Part shown: piece after piece, positions 8,854 through 17,291 of the stretch
Numbering within the stretch: the first letter of the stretch is position 1
How the letters are laid out: the number at the start of each line of letters is the position of its first letter
Notes under the pieces: model-generated
What the model was told of the DNA's origin: nothing
The model's database searches: none
What the model saw: the letters and a program-made list of their open reading frames with translations, nothing else
Translations under genes and position numbers: made by a program
Assembly: GCA_947629825.1 (NCBI GenBank)
Contig: CANRFF010000005.1
Span: 96,585 to 160,584 of the forward strand
Direction of reading: 5' to 3'
From: an uncultured Anaeroplasmataceae bacterium
GTDB taxonomy: Bacteria > Bacillota_I > Bacilli_A > Acholeplasmatales > Anaeroplasmataceae
DNA length: 64,000 nucleotides

Positions 8854-9639
8854 TTAATTTGTAGTCGTATTCTGTGCTTTTTTAACATATCGGATATATT
8901 CGTAAGTCGATTCTTCCGAAGAACGTTTTTTCATGGTTTCATAAGCCAAATTCCGCAGTTCCCAAGCAGCCGCTTCTTTGGAAAGATCGGGATTCGGATA
9001 AAACGGACCGTCGATATAAACCACATTTTTCGGACGTTTGGAAAATTTTCTTTTTTTGAAACAAGTCGTCAAAACATACATCGGAACATCAAAATGAATC
9101 GGATATTTGAAACTTGTCTCGATAAACGGACGGATGTCCGTATAATACGGCCAAATATGCGCTTCCGGAAAAATCGTAATCGTATGTCCTTTTTTTAAAC
9201 GATTTTCCATATAATGCATCATATCTTTGGTCTGATGAAGCCCACTGGCAAGCGGAATGGCTCCGAGGCATCGCACCAGCCAACGAATTCCTTTGATGGA
9301 AAAAGTTTCTTTTGCGGCCAAAATATAATTTCTTTTATACATAAATAAAATATTCGGCATCATCGCATCACCGACCACATGAACATGGTTGGCATACATA
9401 ATGGCTCCTTTTTTTGTACGGGCTTTCAGTTTTTTTCTTCCGACCACTTTCTGATGCCAACCGATTTTCATAAACAGAAATAAAATCGGTCGGGCAAAAA
9501 GATGATACAGAAAAAAAGAAAGACAGTACCAAAAAGGATTTTTGATATGGTATTTGTAATCATTTAATTCCAAAGGCGTAATGTGAGTCCCGGAAAAATC
9601 ATCCGTCAACTCATTTTCATAATAACGTATCTCTTTCAT
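8854..9639 (-). CDS. Lysophospholipid acyltransferase (PlsC family)
   Basis: A 261-residue acyltransferase, likely acylating a lysophospholipid such as 1-acylglycerol-3-phosphate at the membrane. The acyltransferase block is NHVHVVGDA (His85, Asp91), which is the HX5D spacing seen in a Firmicutes subfamily rather than classical HX4D. FPEAHIWP (about 157-164) is the conserved FPEG-like motif. A hydrophobic stretch lies at about residues 36-58. ATG 9639 is chosen because AGGAGG lies 6 bases upstream. It belongs to the parE-parC run, between the Cys-cluster protein and the bile salt hydrolase gene. The exact acceptor lipid is inferred only from the family. Confidence 0.8.
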   Translation of the reverse strand: MKEIRYYENELTDDFSGTHITPLELNDYKYHIKNPFWYCLSFFLYHLFARPILFLFMKIGWHQKVVGRKKLKARTKKGAIMYANHVHVVGDAMMPNILFMYKRNYILAAKETFSIKGIRWLVRCLGAIPLASGLHQTKDMMHYMENRLKKGHTITIFPEAHIWPYYTDIRPFIETSFKYPIHFDVPMYVLTTCFKKRKFSKRPKNVVYIDGPFYPNPDLSKEAAAWELRNLAYETMKKRSSEESTYEYIRYVKKAQNTTTN

Positions 9640-9670
9640 CGGATTCCTCCTTTTGTTTGATTCTGTCACT

Positions 9671-10030
9671 TCAAAAATTCTTTACTAGGTAAGCCACCGT
9701 TTCATCCATTGTCCAACTCTTTTGGTGTTCTTTGAAAAAATAGAACAATTCGATCAGTTCTTCTCTTTTTTTCTCATCCGTAACGGCATTGATATCGACA
9801 TCCGTCGTTTTTCCGCAAGGAAAAGCACAGCCCGAACAAGAAAACAAATACTTTTCTTTCAATGACTGAATTTCGTCAATGGATGCATCCAAAGGCTGTT
9901 TTTCACAAAGCGCCGTCAAGGCATTTTTCAATGGCATTTCCACTTCTAACAGTTCCGGATTTCCATCAAGACCTTTGACCAAGGAAACGATTTTTCCGAA
10001 TAATACATTTTCTTTTTCTTCTAAAAACAT
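9671..10030 (-). CDS. Unknown small protein with Cys cluster
   Basis: A 119-residue soluble protein that I do not recognise. The middle contains FSCSGCAFPCG (about 68-78), a C-x2-C-x3-C cluster, with one more Cys near residue 42, which would suit a metal or Fe-S site. The rest is predicted helical and acidic. Its ATG follows the GH28 stop codon by two bases with TGAGGTAGAG upstream, so translation is probably coupled. The neighbours (GH28, PlsC) do not reveal its role. Confidence 0.75.
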   Translation of the reverse strand: MFLEEKENVLFGKIVSLVKGLDGNPELLEVEMPLKNALTALCEKQPLDASIDEIQSLKEKYLFSCSGCAFPCGKTTDVDINAVTDEKKREELIELFYFFKEHQKSWTMDETVAYLVKNF

Positions 10031-10032
10031 CT

Positions 10033-11340
10033 CTACCTCACATCATATTCATCATATTCCGGCTGTCTTTTTCCTTCAATGGACATTTGTACCCGATCCA
10101 TCAAAATATCATCGACATATCGAACGATTCCGTATTCCAAACAACGAACATCCAGATTTTCGAAATAAAGTTGTTTCATCGGCAAATCTTCATATCCGAC
10201 CAAATGAAACAAGCGACTGACTTTGGTAACGGACGGGTCGAAGAAAGCAGAAACCTCCTTGATCCAAATCTGACTGACTTTGGTCTTTTCCCCGTCGGAA
10301 GCCGAAAGAAGTTTTTCCCAATGTTTCGGAATCGGCCCCCGATAATCCGGCGGTAAAAGACACTTCGAATAATTCGGATTCCAGTTCAGATAAAAATGAA
10401 ACAAATAACGAACGTTTTCCATTTTCAAACGTTGGATATGCACTTTTCGGATAAAACCTCCCCGTTCTTGAGAAGATTTGATCCGGATTCCGCAATCCGT
10501 TCCGTGAAAATCGATATCGGAAATCCATACATCTTCAATTCCGCCGGAAACTTCGCTTCCGATTGTCAGACCGAATCCTTGATAGAGATGACAATCTTCG
10601 ATCCGGATTTTTTTTGATGCCAATCCCACTCTTTTCCCATCGGCATCTCTTCCGGATTTGATACAGATACTGTCGTCGTTGGTTTGAATGGTACAATTAC
10701 GAATACAGATATTTTGACAGGAGTCAATATCGATTCCATCGGTACTGGGACTGTTGGGATGATAGGAATCCACTTGGATTTCGTCGACGGTAATTTCTTG
10801 GCTGTACAACAGATGAACATTCCAAAAACCCGCATTGGCGGAAGTAATTCCCTGTATCTGAATTCGCTTCGACCGCATTACCAAGAGATTTCTCAGTCTC
10901 ATACAGTCATAATCGCAGGCCCACCGCAATCCTTTGGAATCGTAAGATTGTCGCATTCCTCCATGACCGTCTGTTCCCCAGTACTTTTCCCACCAGTACG
11001 GACCATTGCCGTCAATGACGCCACGACCGGTAATCTGCACATCTTCCGCATCAATCAAGTTCAACAGTGCCGGATACCAATCCATTTCGATGCCCGCCAC
11101 CCGATTGAAAAGAAGCGGATATGTACTTTCGTCGGTTGTCGCAAGCAATACCGCTCCTTCGGACAGTTCAAACTGCATATGACTTTTCAAAAACAAAGAC
11201 GACGTCAGATAGATTCCGGGATCAACAATCAATTTCGCACGTTTTTGAGAAGCAAGGTCAATCAATTCCTGTAATTTTCGAGTTACCGGTTGCCTGCCGT
11301 CAAGGTCAGACAGATAATCCGATGTAGAAATGGTTATCAT
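10033..11340 (-). CDS. Glycoside hydrolase family 28 protein (polygalacturonase-like)
   Basis: A right-handed beta-helix enzyme of the pectin-degrading GH28 family, 435 residues. Family motifs are visible in order: STDGID (199-204), NDDSICIKSG (221-230), GFGLTIGSE (255-263) and GIRIKSS (284-290). The Asp residues and RIK are kept, but the catalytic-region His of the usual GHG is Phe256. There is no signal peptide, so it probably acts inside the cell on imported oligogalacturonides. ATG 11340 is preferred over an upstream TTG at 11358. It starts 14 bases after the parC stop codon, an unusual genomic neighbour for a pectinolytic gene. Confidence 0.85.
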   Translation of the reverse strand: MITISTSDYLSDLDGRQPVTRKLQELIDLASQKRAKLIVDPGIYLTSSLFLKSHMQFELSEGAVLLATTDESTYPLLFNRVAGIEMDWYPALLNLIDAEDVQITGRGVIDGNGPYWWEKYWGTDGHGGMRQSYDSKGLRWACDYDCMRLRNLLVMRSKRIQIQGITSANAGFWNVHLLYSQEITVDEIQVDSYHPNSPSTDGIDIDSCQNICIRNCTIQTNDDSICIKSGRDADGKRVGLASKKIRIEDCHLYQGFGLTIGSEVSGGIEDVWISDIDFHGTDCGIRIKSSQERGGFIRKVHIQRLKMENVRYLFHFYLNWNPNYSKCLLPPDYRGPIPKHWEKLLSASDGEKTKVSQIWIKEVSAFFDPSVTKVSRLFHLVGYEDLPMKQLYFENLDVRCLEYGIVRYVDDILMDRVQMSIEGKRQPEYDEYDVR

Positions 11341-11354
11341 AATTTTTTCCCCAA

Positions 11355-14348
11355 TCAATCGTCTTCAAACAAAGAGAATTTCTTATATTGAATCTCTTTT
11401 TGTTCCTCTTCTTCGGAAGAATCCACCTTTAACTTTTTCGGCTCTTCTTCTTTTTCCCGAATGAACAAAGAAGATTTGGTCTCTTTGACGATAAACCGGT
11501 CTCCTTCCGTAATTTTGATTTCTTCTTCCCGTTTCGTTTCAGGTGTTTTCGGTTCTTTTGGCAAAGTATCTTCATCGTGAAGCCAATCCAGATCTTTCAA
11601 ATCATCTTTTGCAAACCTTTCTTTAGGAGTACTTTCGATAGGCTCTTTCAAATCGTCTTCTACGACACTTTCTTCTTGAGAATTTTCGATAGGCTCTTTC
11701 GGTTCTTCTTCCGGCAAATTGAATAAATTATTTTCTTGAAGACGTCCTTCCTTGACTAAAATCCGATCCAATTCATCGACAATATCCGTCTCTTTTTTCG
11801 TTGTTTTCGAAATCAAAGGAATTTCATTTACTCCGTCATCATAATTGAAAATCGTATCCCGGACTTCAATCAGATAATCTCCGGAAACCATTTTGTCTTT
11901 TTCTTTCGACGGCGGTACATACAAATCTTCGGCAATCCGATATGCCTCCGTCTGAATGCTTCTTCCGATATCCGAAACATTGTATTTCAGTGATTTGGCC
12001 TCGATTCCGTCGGTTCCGTTTTGATACCGGACCTCAATCGTAACATTTTCTTTCAGTTGATTGCAAGAGAGCGTTCTTGCGGCAAGAAGATACGTAGGAT
12101 TGCTCTTGACCGGCTTGATGACATAGGACCCGGAACGAGAACGTTTGGTCAATACCACTTCCGACACCCGCATCCGTTTCAAAGTCAATTTGGATGTAAG
12201 CAACAAGAAATCCTGTTCTTTATTCGTATATAGTACCGAAACCACTTCATCTTTCGGTTTCAAATTGATTCCCCGCACGCCACCGGAATTGGTTCCGTAC
12301 AAAGAAACATCGCTTGCCCGGAAACGCAAAGCCTCGCACCTCTTGGTAAAAATCATGATTTCGAGCGGATTTTCACACCGGTCGGCACTGACCAAACGAT
12401 CATTTTCCGAAAGTCTCATCGCCCGAATCGGCTTGCTGTAACGATTGACATTAAATTCCGAAAGCAATGTTTGTTTGATCGTTCCCAAAGCCGTGATCAA
12501 GACGATGGAGTCTCCGCAATTAAAATCGGATACCGCAAATGCCTGAATCAATTTTTCATTCGGCTGAATGGCGACGATACTATTGATATAGGTTCCCACT
12601 TCTTTGAATTTACATTCCTGAATTTTATGTACCGGCAAATAAATGAAGTTTCCCAAAGTCGTAAAAATCAACAATGTATCCAGAGTGGATACTTCTTGGC
12701 AAAATAAAACCGAATCGTTTTCTTTTAACCCGTTCTGTTTCGAACTGTTGTAACTTTTCAAAGAAGTCCGTTTCATATAGCCGTCTTTGGAAAGACTGAC
12801 CATCACTTGTTCTTTGGAAATCAAATCCGTTTCATCGAATTTGATGTTGGCACTGGCTTCGGCATCGATTTGCGTTTTTCTTCCGACCACCAATGTTTTG
12901 TTCATTTCCGTCAACTCCTGAATCAACAGGCGAATCAATTCTTTTTCCGAAGTCAGAATCTTTTCATACCGGACGATATCGGAAGAAAGTTCCTGATCTT
13001 CTTCTTTCAATAAAGTAATGTCCTGAGTCGACAAACGATATAACTGCATCATGACAATGGCTTCGGCCTGTTCGTCGGTAAAACCATAGGCATTCATAAT
13101 ATTTTGTTTGGAATCCGCTTTGTTTTTACTGGAGCGAATGGTTTGAATGACCTCATCGACAATGGAAACCATTTTCACCAAACCTTCGACGATATGCAAC
13201 CGTTTTTTCGCTTTCTGCATCTCATAATTCGTCCGATTGGTCAAAACTTCTTTCTGATGAGAAATATAAGCATCCAGAATCGGTAAAACACCCAACCTCA
13301 TCGGTCGGCGATTGCAAATGGAAACCATATTGTAATTGACCGTAACCTGTAAATCCGTGTTTTTAAACAGATAAGCCATAATCGCATCGACATTGGCATC
13401 TTTTTTCAAATCCAACGCAATCCGAAGCCCTTCTCTTCCGGATTCGTCCCGAACTTCGGCCAAATCGGGAATTTTCCCGTCTAAACGCAACTGTTCGATT
13501 TTTTCCACGGTTTTCGCCTTGATCGTATCGTAAGGAACTTCGGTAACCACAACTCTTTTGTTTCCTCCGGACATCTCTTCAAGATGATATTTCGACCGGA
13601 CGATGACCGCTCCGGCACCGGTCAAAAAAGCCTCTCGGATTCCGTCGGTACCAATGACAATTCCTCCCGTCGGAAAATCCGGTCCCGGCATGATCGCAAG
13701 CAATTCATCCAGCGTCAGATCGGGATTTTTCAAGCGGGCAATCGTCGCTTCGATCACTTCGTTGAAATTATGTGTGGGAATATAGGTCGCATAACCCGAA
13801 GAAATTCCCATCGCTCCATTGACCAAAAGATTGGGAAAACGAGCCGGAAGGACCGTCGGTTCTTGTTCTTCCTCATCGAAATTCGGAATAAACGGCACCG
13901 TATTTTTATCGATATCTTTCAAAAGATATTCGGCGTTTTTGCTCATACGGGCTTCCGTATAACGCATAGCGGCCGGACCATCTCCATCCATACTTCCGTT
14001 ATTTCCGTGCATATCAATTAAAGTAACGCCCATTTTCCAATTTTGGCTCATCCGAACCAAAGCCTCGTAAATCGACGAATCGCCGTGAGGGTGATATTTT
14101 CCCATAACTTCTCCGGTAATCCGGGCCGATTTTTTATAGGGAGCATTGGCGGTGATCTTCAATTCATTCATCGCATATAAAATTCTTCTTTGAACCGGTT
14201 TCAACCCATCCCGGATATCCGGAATCGCCCGTTCCTGAATAATGTATTTGGAGTATCTTCCGAACCGATCCCCAACCACTTCTTCCAAACGGCTGACCTG
14301 GAAGGTTTCATCCATGAATATATCGAGTTTTTTCTTGATATTTGCCAT
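11355..14348 (-). CDS. parC: DNA topoisomerase IV subunit A
   Basis: Breakage-reunion subunit of topoisomerase IV, which decatenates daughter chromosomes with ParE. The N-terminal RFGRYSKYIIQERAIPD block and catalytic Tyr130 in MRYTEARMS are clear. The opening resembles ParC more than GyrA, as does its pairing with ParE. It is 997 residues, about 180 longer than typical ParC. The extra C-terminal tail from about residue 830 is highly charged, Glu/Lys/Asp-rich, low in complexity, and contains two tandem 17-residue repeats. It lies 13 bases after parE, and GH28 follows after 14 bases. The tail is probably disordered, and its role is unknown. Confidence 0.95.
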   Translation of the reverse strand: MANIKKKLDIFMDETFQVSRLEEVVGDRFGRYSKYIIQERAIPDIRDGLKPVQRRILYAMNELKITANAPYKKSARITGEVMGKYHPHGDSSIYEALVRMSQNWKMGVTLIDMHGNNGSMDGDGPAAMRYTEARMSKNAEYLLKDIDKNTVPFIPNFDEEEQEPTVLPARFPNLLVNGAMGISSGYATYIPTHNFNEVIEATIARLKNPDLTLDELLAIMPGPDFPTGGIVIGTDGIREAFLTGAGAVIVRSKYHLEEMSGGNKRVVVTEVPYDTIKAKTVEKIEQLRLDGKIPDLAEVRDESGREGLRIALDLKKDANVDAIMAYLFKNTDLQVTVNYNMVSICNRRPMRLGVLPILDAYISHQKEVLTNRTNYEMQKAKKRLHIVEGLVKMVSIVDEVIQTIRSSKNKADSKQNIMNAYGFTDEQAEAIVMMQLYRLSTQDITLLKEEDQELSSDIVRYEKILTSEKELIRLLIQELTEMNKTLVVGRKTQIDAEASANIKFDETDLISKEQVMVSLSKDGYMKRTSLKSYNSSKQNGLKENDSVLFCQEVSTLDTLLIFTTLGNFIYLPVHKIQECKFKEVGTYINSIVAIQPNEKLIQAFAVSDFNCGDSIVLITALGTIKQTLLSEFNVNRYSKPIRAMRLSENDRLVSADRCENPLEIMIFTKRCEALRFRASDVSLYGTNSGGVRGINLKPKDEVVSVLYTNKEQDFLLLTSKLTLKRMRVSEVVLTKRSRSGSYVIKPVKSNPTYLLAARTLSCNQLKENVTIEVRYQNGTDGIEAKSLKYNVSDIGRSIQTEAYRIAEDLYVPPSKEKDKMVSGDYLIEVRDTIFNYDDGVNEIPLISKTTKKETDIVDELDRILVKEGRLQENNLFNLPEEEPKEPIENSQEESVVEDDLKEPIESTPKERFAKDDLKDLDWLHDEDTLPKEPKTPETKREEEIKITEGDRFIVKETKSSLFIREKEEEPKKLKVDSSEEEEQKEIQYKKFSLFEDD
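11599..11700 (-). repeat. Two tandem 51-bp repeats in the parC tail
   Basis: Units 11650-11700 and 11599-11649 encode two 17-residue copies, KEPIENSQEESVVEDDL and KEPIESTPKERFAKDDL, with conserved ends (KEPIE...DDL) and a diverged middle. This is an in-frame tandem duplication inside the acidic C-terminal extension of ParC. Confidence 0.85.
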
Positions 14349-14361
14349 TTGCCGAACCCTC

Positions 14362-16266
14362 CTACTCTTCTTCTAAGGTAAAGGAAACATGATTTTCCAG
14401 CCAATCTCTTCTGCGCATCGCATCGTTTCCCATTAAAATATCGATTTCCGATTCGGCATCCGCAATATCTTCCAAACGGACCTGAATCAAACTTCTCGTT
14501 TCCGGATTCATCGTCGTGTCCCACAGTTGTTCCGCATTCATTTCACCGAGTCCTTTGTAGCGCTGGACGATCGTCTGGCTATTGCATTTGCTTAAAATCT
14601 CTTCTTTTTCCTCATTGGTCCAAGCGTAAACAATTTCTTCTTTTTTCCCGCGTTTCGTGATTTTAAAAAGCGGAGGTAGGGCAATATAAACACGACCATC
14701 TTCAATCAAAGGTCTCATATAGCGGAAGAAAAAGGTCAGCAATAAAACTTGAATATGGGCACCGTCATCATCCGCATCGGTCATAATGATAATTTTTTTG
14801 TAATTGCATTTTTTGATATCGAAATCATCCCCGTAATCCGCACCGATCGTATAAATCATCGTGGCGATTTCTTCGTTTTTCAGTACGGCATCCGCCGTCG
14901 CCCGTTCGGTATTCAACACTTTTCCCCGAAGCGGTAAAATGGCTTGATAACGCCGGTCTCTTCCCTGTTTTGCGGAACCGCCGGCAGAATCTCCTTCGAC
15001 CAGATACAATTCATTGATTTCTTTGTTTTTTTCGCTGGTCGGAGAAAGCTTTCCGGAAAGATTCAACTCTTTTTTGTCTTTTTTATCCAATCGGGCCTGC
15101 GCTCTTGCCTTCCGGGCGGCTTCTCTGGATTCCGCTTCCTTGATCGCTTTATGGACAATCTCTTCCGAAAGTTGCTTGTTTTCTATCAAATAATACGATA
15201 GCTTGTCATATAAAACATTATCCACTGCGATTTTCGCAAGCGGAGTTCCCAATTTTCCCTTGGTTTGTCCTTCGAATTCCAACAAATTCTCGGTAATTCT
15301 TACTGAAACTACGGCCGTCATTCCCGCCCGGATATCCGTTCCTTCCAAAGCGATATCTTTTTTCAGCAGATTGAATTTTTTGGCATAATCGTTAAATGCC
15401 CGGGTCAGTGCGGATTTGAATCCCGTTTCATGCGTACCGCCGTCGACGGTACGGACATTGTTGACAAAAGATACGATGGTTTCACTGTAATTGTCAATAA
15501 ACTGCATCGCAACCTCGACTTCAATTCCTTCGTAACTGCCCTCAAAATAGGCAACCGGATGAAGAGGCCGTTTGGAAGCGTCCATAAAAGTCACATATTC
15601 GGAAATTCCGTTTTCGTATAAAAATGTTTCACTTTTGTTGGAGCGCTTGTCATTTAAAATCATTTTCAAATTCTTTATCAGAAAAGCACTTTCCCGAACT
15701 CTTGTCTTGATGGTTTCGTAATTGTATAAAGTCGTACTGAAAATCGAAGGATCCGGTTTGAAGGTCACAATTGTCCCCGTTTTTTTGGTATCTCCCAAAA
15801 TTTCCAATTTTCCGACTTTGGAACCGCCGTTTTCAAACCTCATTCGATGAATTTTTCCTTCTCTCATCGAAGTAACTTCCATATAAGTGGACAGGGCGTT
15901 GACGACCGAACCGCCGACACCATGCAACCCACCGGACGTTTTATAACCGTTCCCGCCGAATTTCCCACCGGCATTCAATTTGGTATAAATGACTTCCATC
16001 GTATTTTTCCCCGTCTGATGCATTCCGCAGGGAACCCCACGTCCTTCATCGGAAACCGTAATAGAGTTGTCATGGTTGATCGTAACGATGATTTCCCGTC
16101 CGAATCCGGACAATGCTTCATCAATCGCATTATCGACAATTTCCCAAACCAAATGATGAAGTCCCCGTTCATCCGTCGAACCGATATACATTCCGGGACG
16201 TTTCCGGACATGTTCCAGTCCCTCCAGAACGGTTATCGAGTCATCGTTATACACATTATTAGCCAT
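14362..16266 (-). CDS. parE: DNA topoisomerase IV subunit B
   Basis: ATPase subunit of topoisomerase IV, 634 residues, normal length. GHKL ATPase motifs EIVDNAIDEAL, DEGRGVPCGMH and GGLHGVGGSVVNAL lie in the first third. The TOPRIM domain follows with VEGDSAGGSAKQGRDR and MTDADDDGAH. The segment GGKFGGNGYKTSGGLHG is the ParE-type form. It is the first gene of a long minus-strand run and is divergent from plsY. The intergenic region contains a perfect palindrome overlapping its likely promoter area. Confidence 0.96.
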   Translation of the reverse strand: MANNVYNDDSITVLEGLEHVRKRPGMYIGSTDERGLHHLVWEIVDNAIDEALSGFGREIIVTINHDNSITVSDEGRGVPCGMHQTGKNTMEVIYTKLNAGGKFGGNGYKTSGGLHGVGGSVVNALSTYMEVTSMREGKIHRMRFENGGSKVGKLEILGDTKKTGTIVTFKPDPSIFSTTLYNYETIKTRVRESAFLIKNLKMILNDKRSNKSETFLYENGISEYVTFMDASKRPLHPVAYFEGSYEGIEVEVAMQFIDNYSETIVSFVNNVRTVDGGTHETGFKSALTRAFNDYAKKFNLLKKDIALEGTDIRAGMTAVVSVRITENLLEFEGQTKGKLGTPLAKIAVDNVLYDKLSYYLIENKQLSEEIVHKAIKEAESREAARKARAQARLDKKDKKELNLSGKLSPTSEKNKEINELYLVEGDSAGGSAKQGRDRRYQAILPLRGKVLNTERATADAVLKNEEIATMIYTIGADYGDDFDIKKCNYKKIIIMTDADDDGAHIQVLLLTFFFRYMRPLIEDGRVYIALPPLFKITKRGKKEEIVYAWTNEEKEEILSKCNSQTIVQRYKGLGEMNAEQLWDTTMNPETRSLIQVRLEDIADAESEIDILMGNDAMRRRDWLENHVSFTLEEE

Positions 16267-16316
16267 ACCATCACCCTATTTTTTCAAAATCATATTTAGT
16301 TTACCATAAAGTCAAG

Positions 16317-16332
16317 GAATTCTCAAGAATTC
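16317..16332. promoter_or_regulatory. Palindrome between parE and plsY
   Basis: GAATTCT-CA-AGAATTC, a perfect 7+7 inverted repeat with a two-base spacer. It overlaps a weak minus-strand promoter candidate (TTGAGA, 17 bases, TAAACT) for parE. It could be an operator, but no regulator is identified. Confidence 0.35.
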
Positions 16333-16356
16333 GACTTCTTTTTTTCGGAAATTCCT

Positions 16357-16385
16357 TTGACTTATCTTCCATAAAATTATATAAT
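16357..16385 (+). promoter_or_regulatory. Promoter of plsY
   Basis: TTGACT (16357-16362), a 17-base spacer, TATAAT (16380-16385); close to consensus for the vegetative sigma factor. Confidence 0.8.
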
Positions 16386-16423
16386 GATTAAAAAGTATCA
16401 AAGGAGGAAAACTACCTTCGTAG

Positions 16424-17143
16424 TTGATCGATACCATGTTTCATACGGCTCTTTCGGCACTGGATATTTCCATTGTCATCTTTTTTATCATTCTTTCCTA
16501 TATTTTGGGTTCTATTCCTTTTGGATTGGTCATCGGGAAATGTTTTTGTCATAAAGATATTCGTGAATTCGGAAGTAAAAACATCGGTTCTACCAATGCG
16601 ATTCGGGTTTTGGGAAAAAAAGTCGGATTTTTCGTCTTTTTCATGGATGTTTTTAAAGGAATGGCCGTCATTCTTCTTTTAAAACTTCTCGATGCGACGC
16701 ACGTTTGGCACAATCCGATCGATCCGTTTTTTTACGGAGCCGTTGCGATTCTGGGACACTGTTTTTCCATTTTTTTGAATTTCAAAGGAGGAAAGGCCGT
16801 TGCGACCTCTTTAGGTGTGGTTCTGGTATTGACGCCGATTCCCGCTTTTTCCTGTTTGATCGTCTTTTTGATTGTTTTGTATACGACGGGCTATGTCAGC
16901 CTTTCTTCCACCGGAGCCACGGTTACCGTGATCGTAACCACTTGGATTTTATATGCTTTCGGAGTTGAAAACGCATCGGATTTCGGCACGTATTTTATTG
17001 CCAAACCGACGTTGCTTTTATGTATCTTGTATTCCGTTTTGGCATGGCTCATCATCATCAAACATTTTAAAAATTACAAACGTCTGATTCAGGGTACCGA
17101 AAACAATTTCAAAAAGAAAAAAAGAAATTCCCAAGAAAATTAA
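16424..17143 (+). CDS. plsY: Glycerol-3-phosphate acyltransferase PlsY
   Basis: Integral membrane acyltransferase that uses acyl-phosphate to make 1-acylglycerol-3-phosphate, the first step of phospholipid synthesis. Signature loops are GSIPFG near the N-terminus, FGSKNIGSTNAIRVLGKK, and GHCFSIFLNFKGGKAVATSLG, with several hydrophobic helices and a basic C-terminus. Length is 239 residues from TTG 16424; an ATG at 16436 is the alternative. AAGGAGG lies 16 bases before the TTG. The intervening ACTAC-CTTC-GTAGT can fold into a hairpin that would bring it close. It is divergent from parE. Its terminator hairpin has been duplicated by an IS insertion just after the stop codon. Confidence 0.93.
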   Translation: MIDTMFHTALSALDISIVIFFIILSYILGSIPFGLVIGKCFCHKDIREFGSKNIGSTNAIRVLGKKVGFFVFFMDVFKGMAVILLLKLLDATHVWHNPIDPFFYGAVAILGHCFSIFLNFKGGKAVATSLGVVLVLTPIPAFSCLIVFLIVLYTTGYVSLSSTGATVTVIVTTWILYAFGVENASDFGTYFIAKPTLLLCILYSVLAWLIIIKHFKNYKRLIQGTENNFKKKKRNSQEN

Positions 17144-17163
17144 AGTTCTCTTTCGAGAACTTT
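17142..17163 (+). repeat. 22-bp direct repeat, left copy (plsY terminator hairpin)
   Basis: A palindromic 22-bp sequence made of AAAGTTCTC, TTTC and GAGAACTTT. It is identical to 18939-18960 and flanks the IS on both sides, so it is the target-site duplication. In this copy the T-run that should follow the hairpin is replaced by the IS end. Confidence 0.9.
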
Positions 17164-17178
17164 CAGACTGTTGACAAA
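17164..17178 (+). repeat. Left terminal inverted repeat of the IS
   Basis: CAGACTGTTGACAAA; it pairs with the right end with one mismatch at position 5. Confidence 0.9.
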
Positions 17179-17206
17179 CTAAAAATGTTAACAGTCTTTT
17201 CTTTTT
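17166..17206 (+). terminator. Terminator inside the left IS end
   Basis: GACTGTTGACA (17166-17176) pairs with TGTTAACAGTC (17186-17196) with one wobble pair, followed by TTTTCTTTTT. It would stop plsY read-through before the transposase promoter. Confidence 0.7.
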
Positions 17207-17259
17207 ACCTAGAGTTATACAGTGGATAAATATTTCTGGCTTATAAGTGTCAAAAATGG

Positions 17260-17265
17260 TATAAT
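17260..17265 (+). promoter_or_regulatory. -10 box of the transposase promoter
   Basis: TATAAT 27 bases before the transposase ATG; the -35 region is weak. Confidence 0.45.
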
Positions 17266-17291
17266 ATAGATAGGAAAAGAGTGATGAATTT

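Noticed and set aside
9380..9405. PlsC-family protein judged broken because HX4D is absent
   Set aside because: NHVHVVGD fits the HX5D variant seen in a Firmicutes subfamily, and FPEAH is intact.
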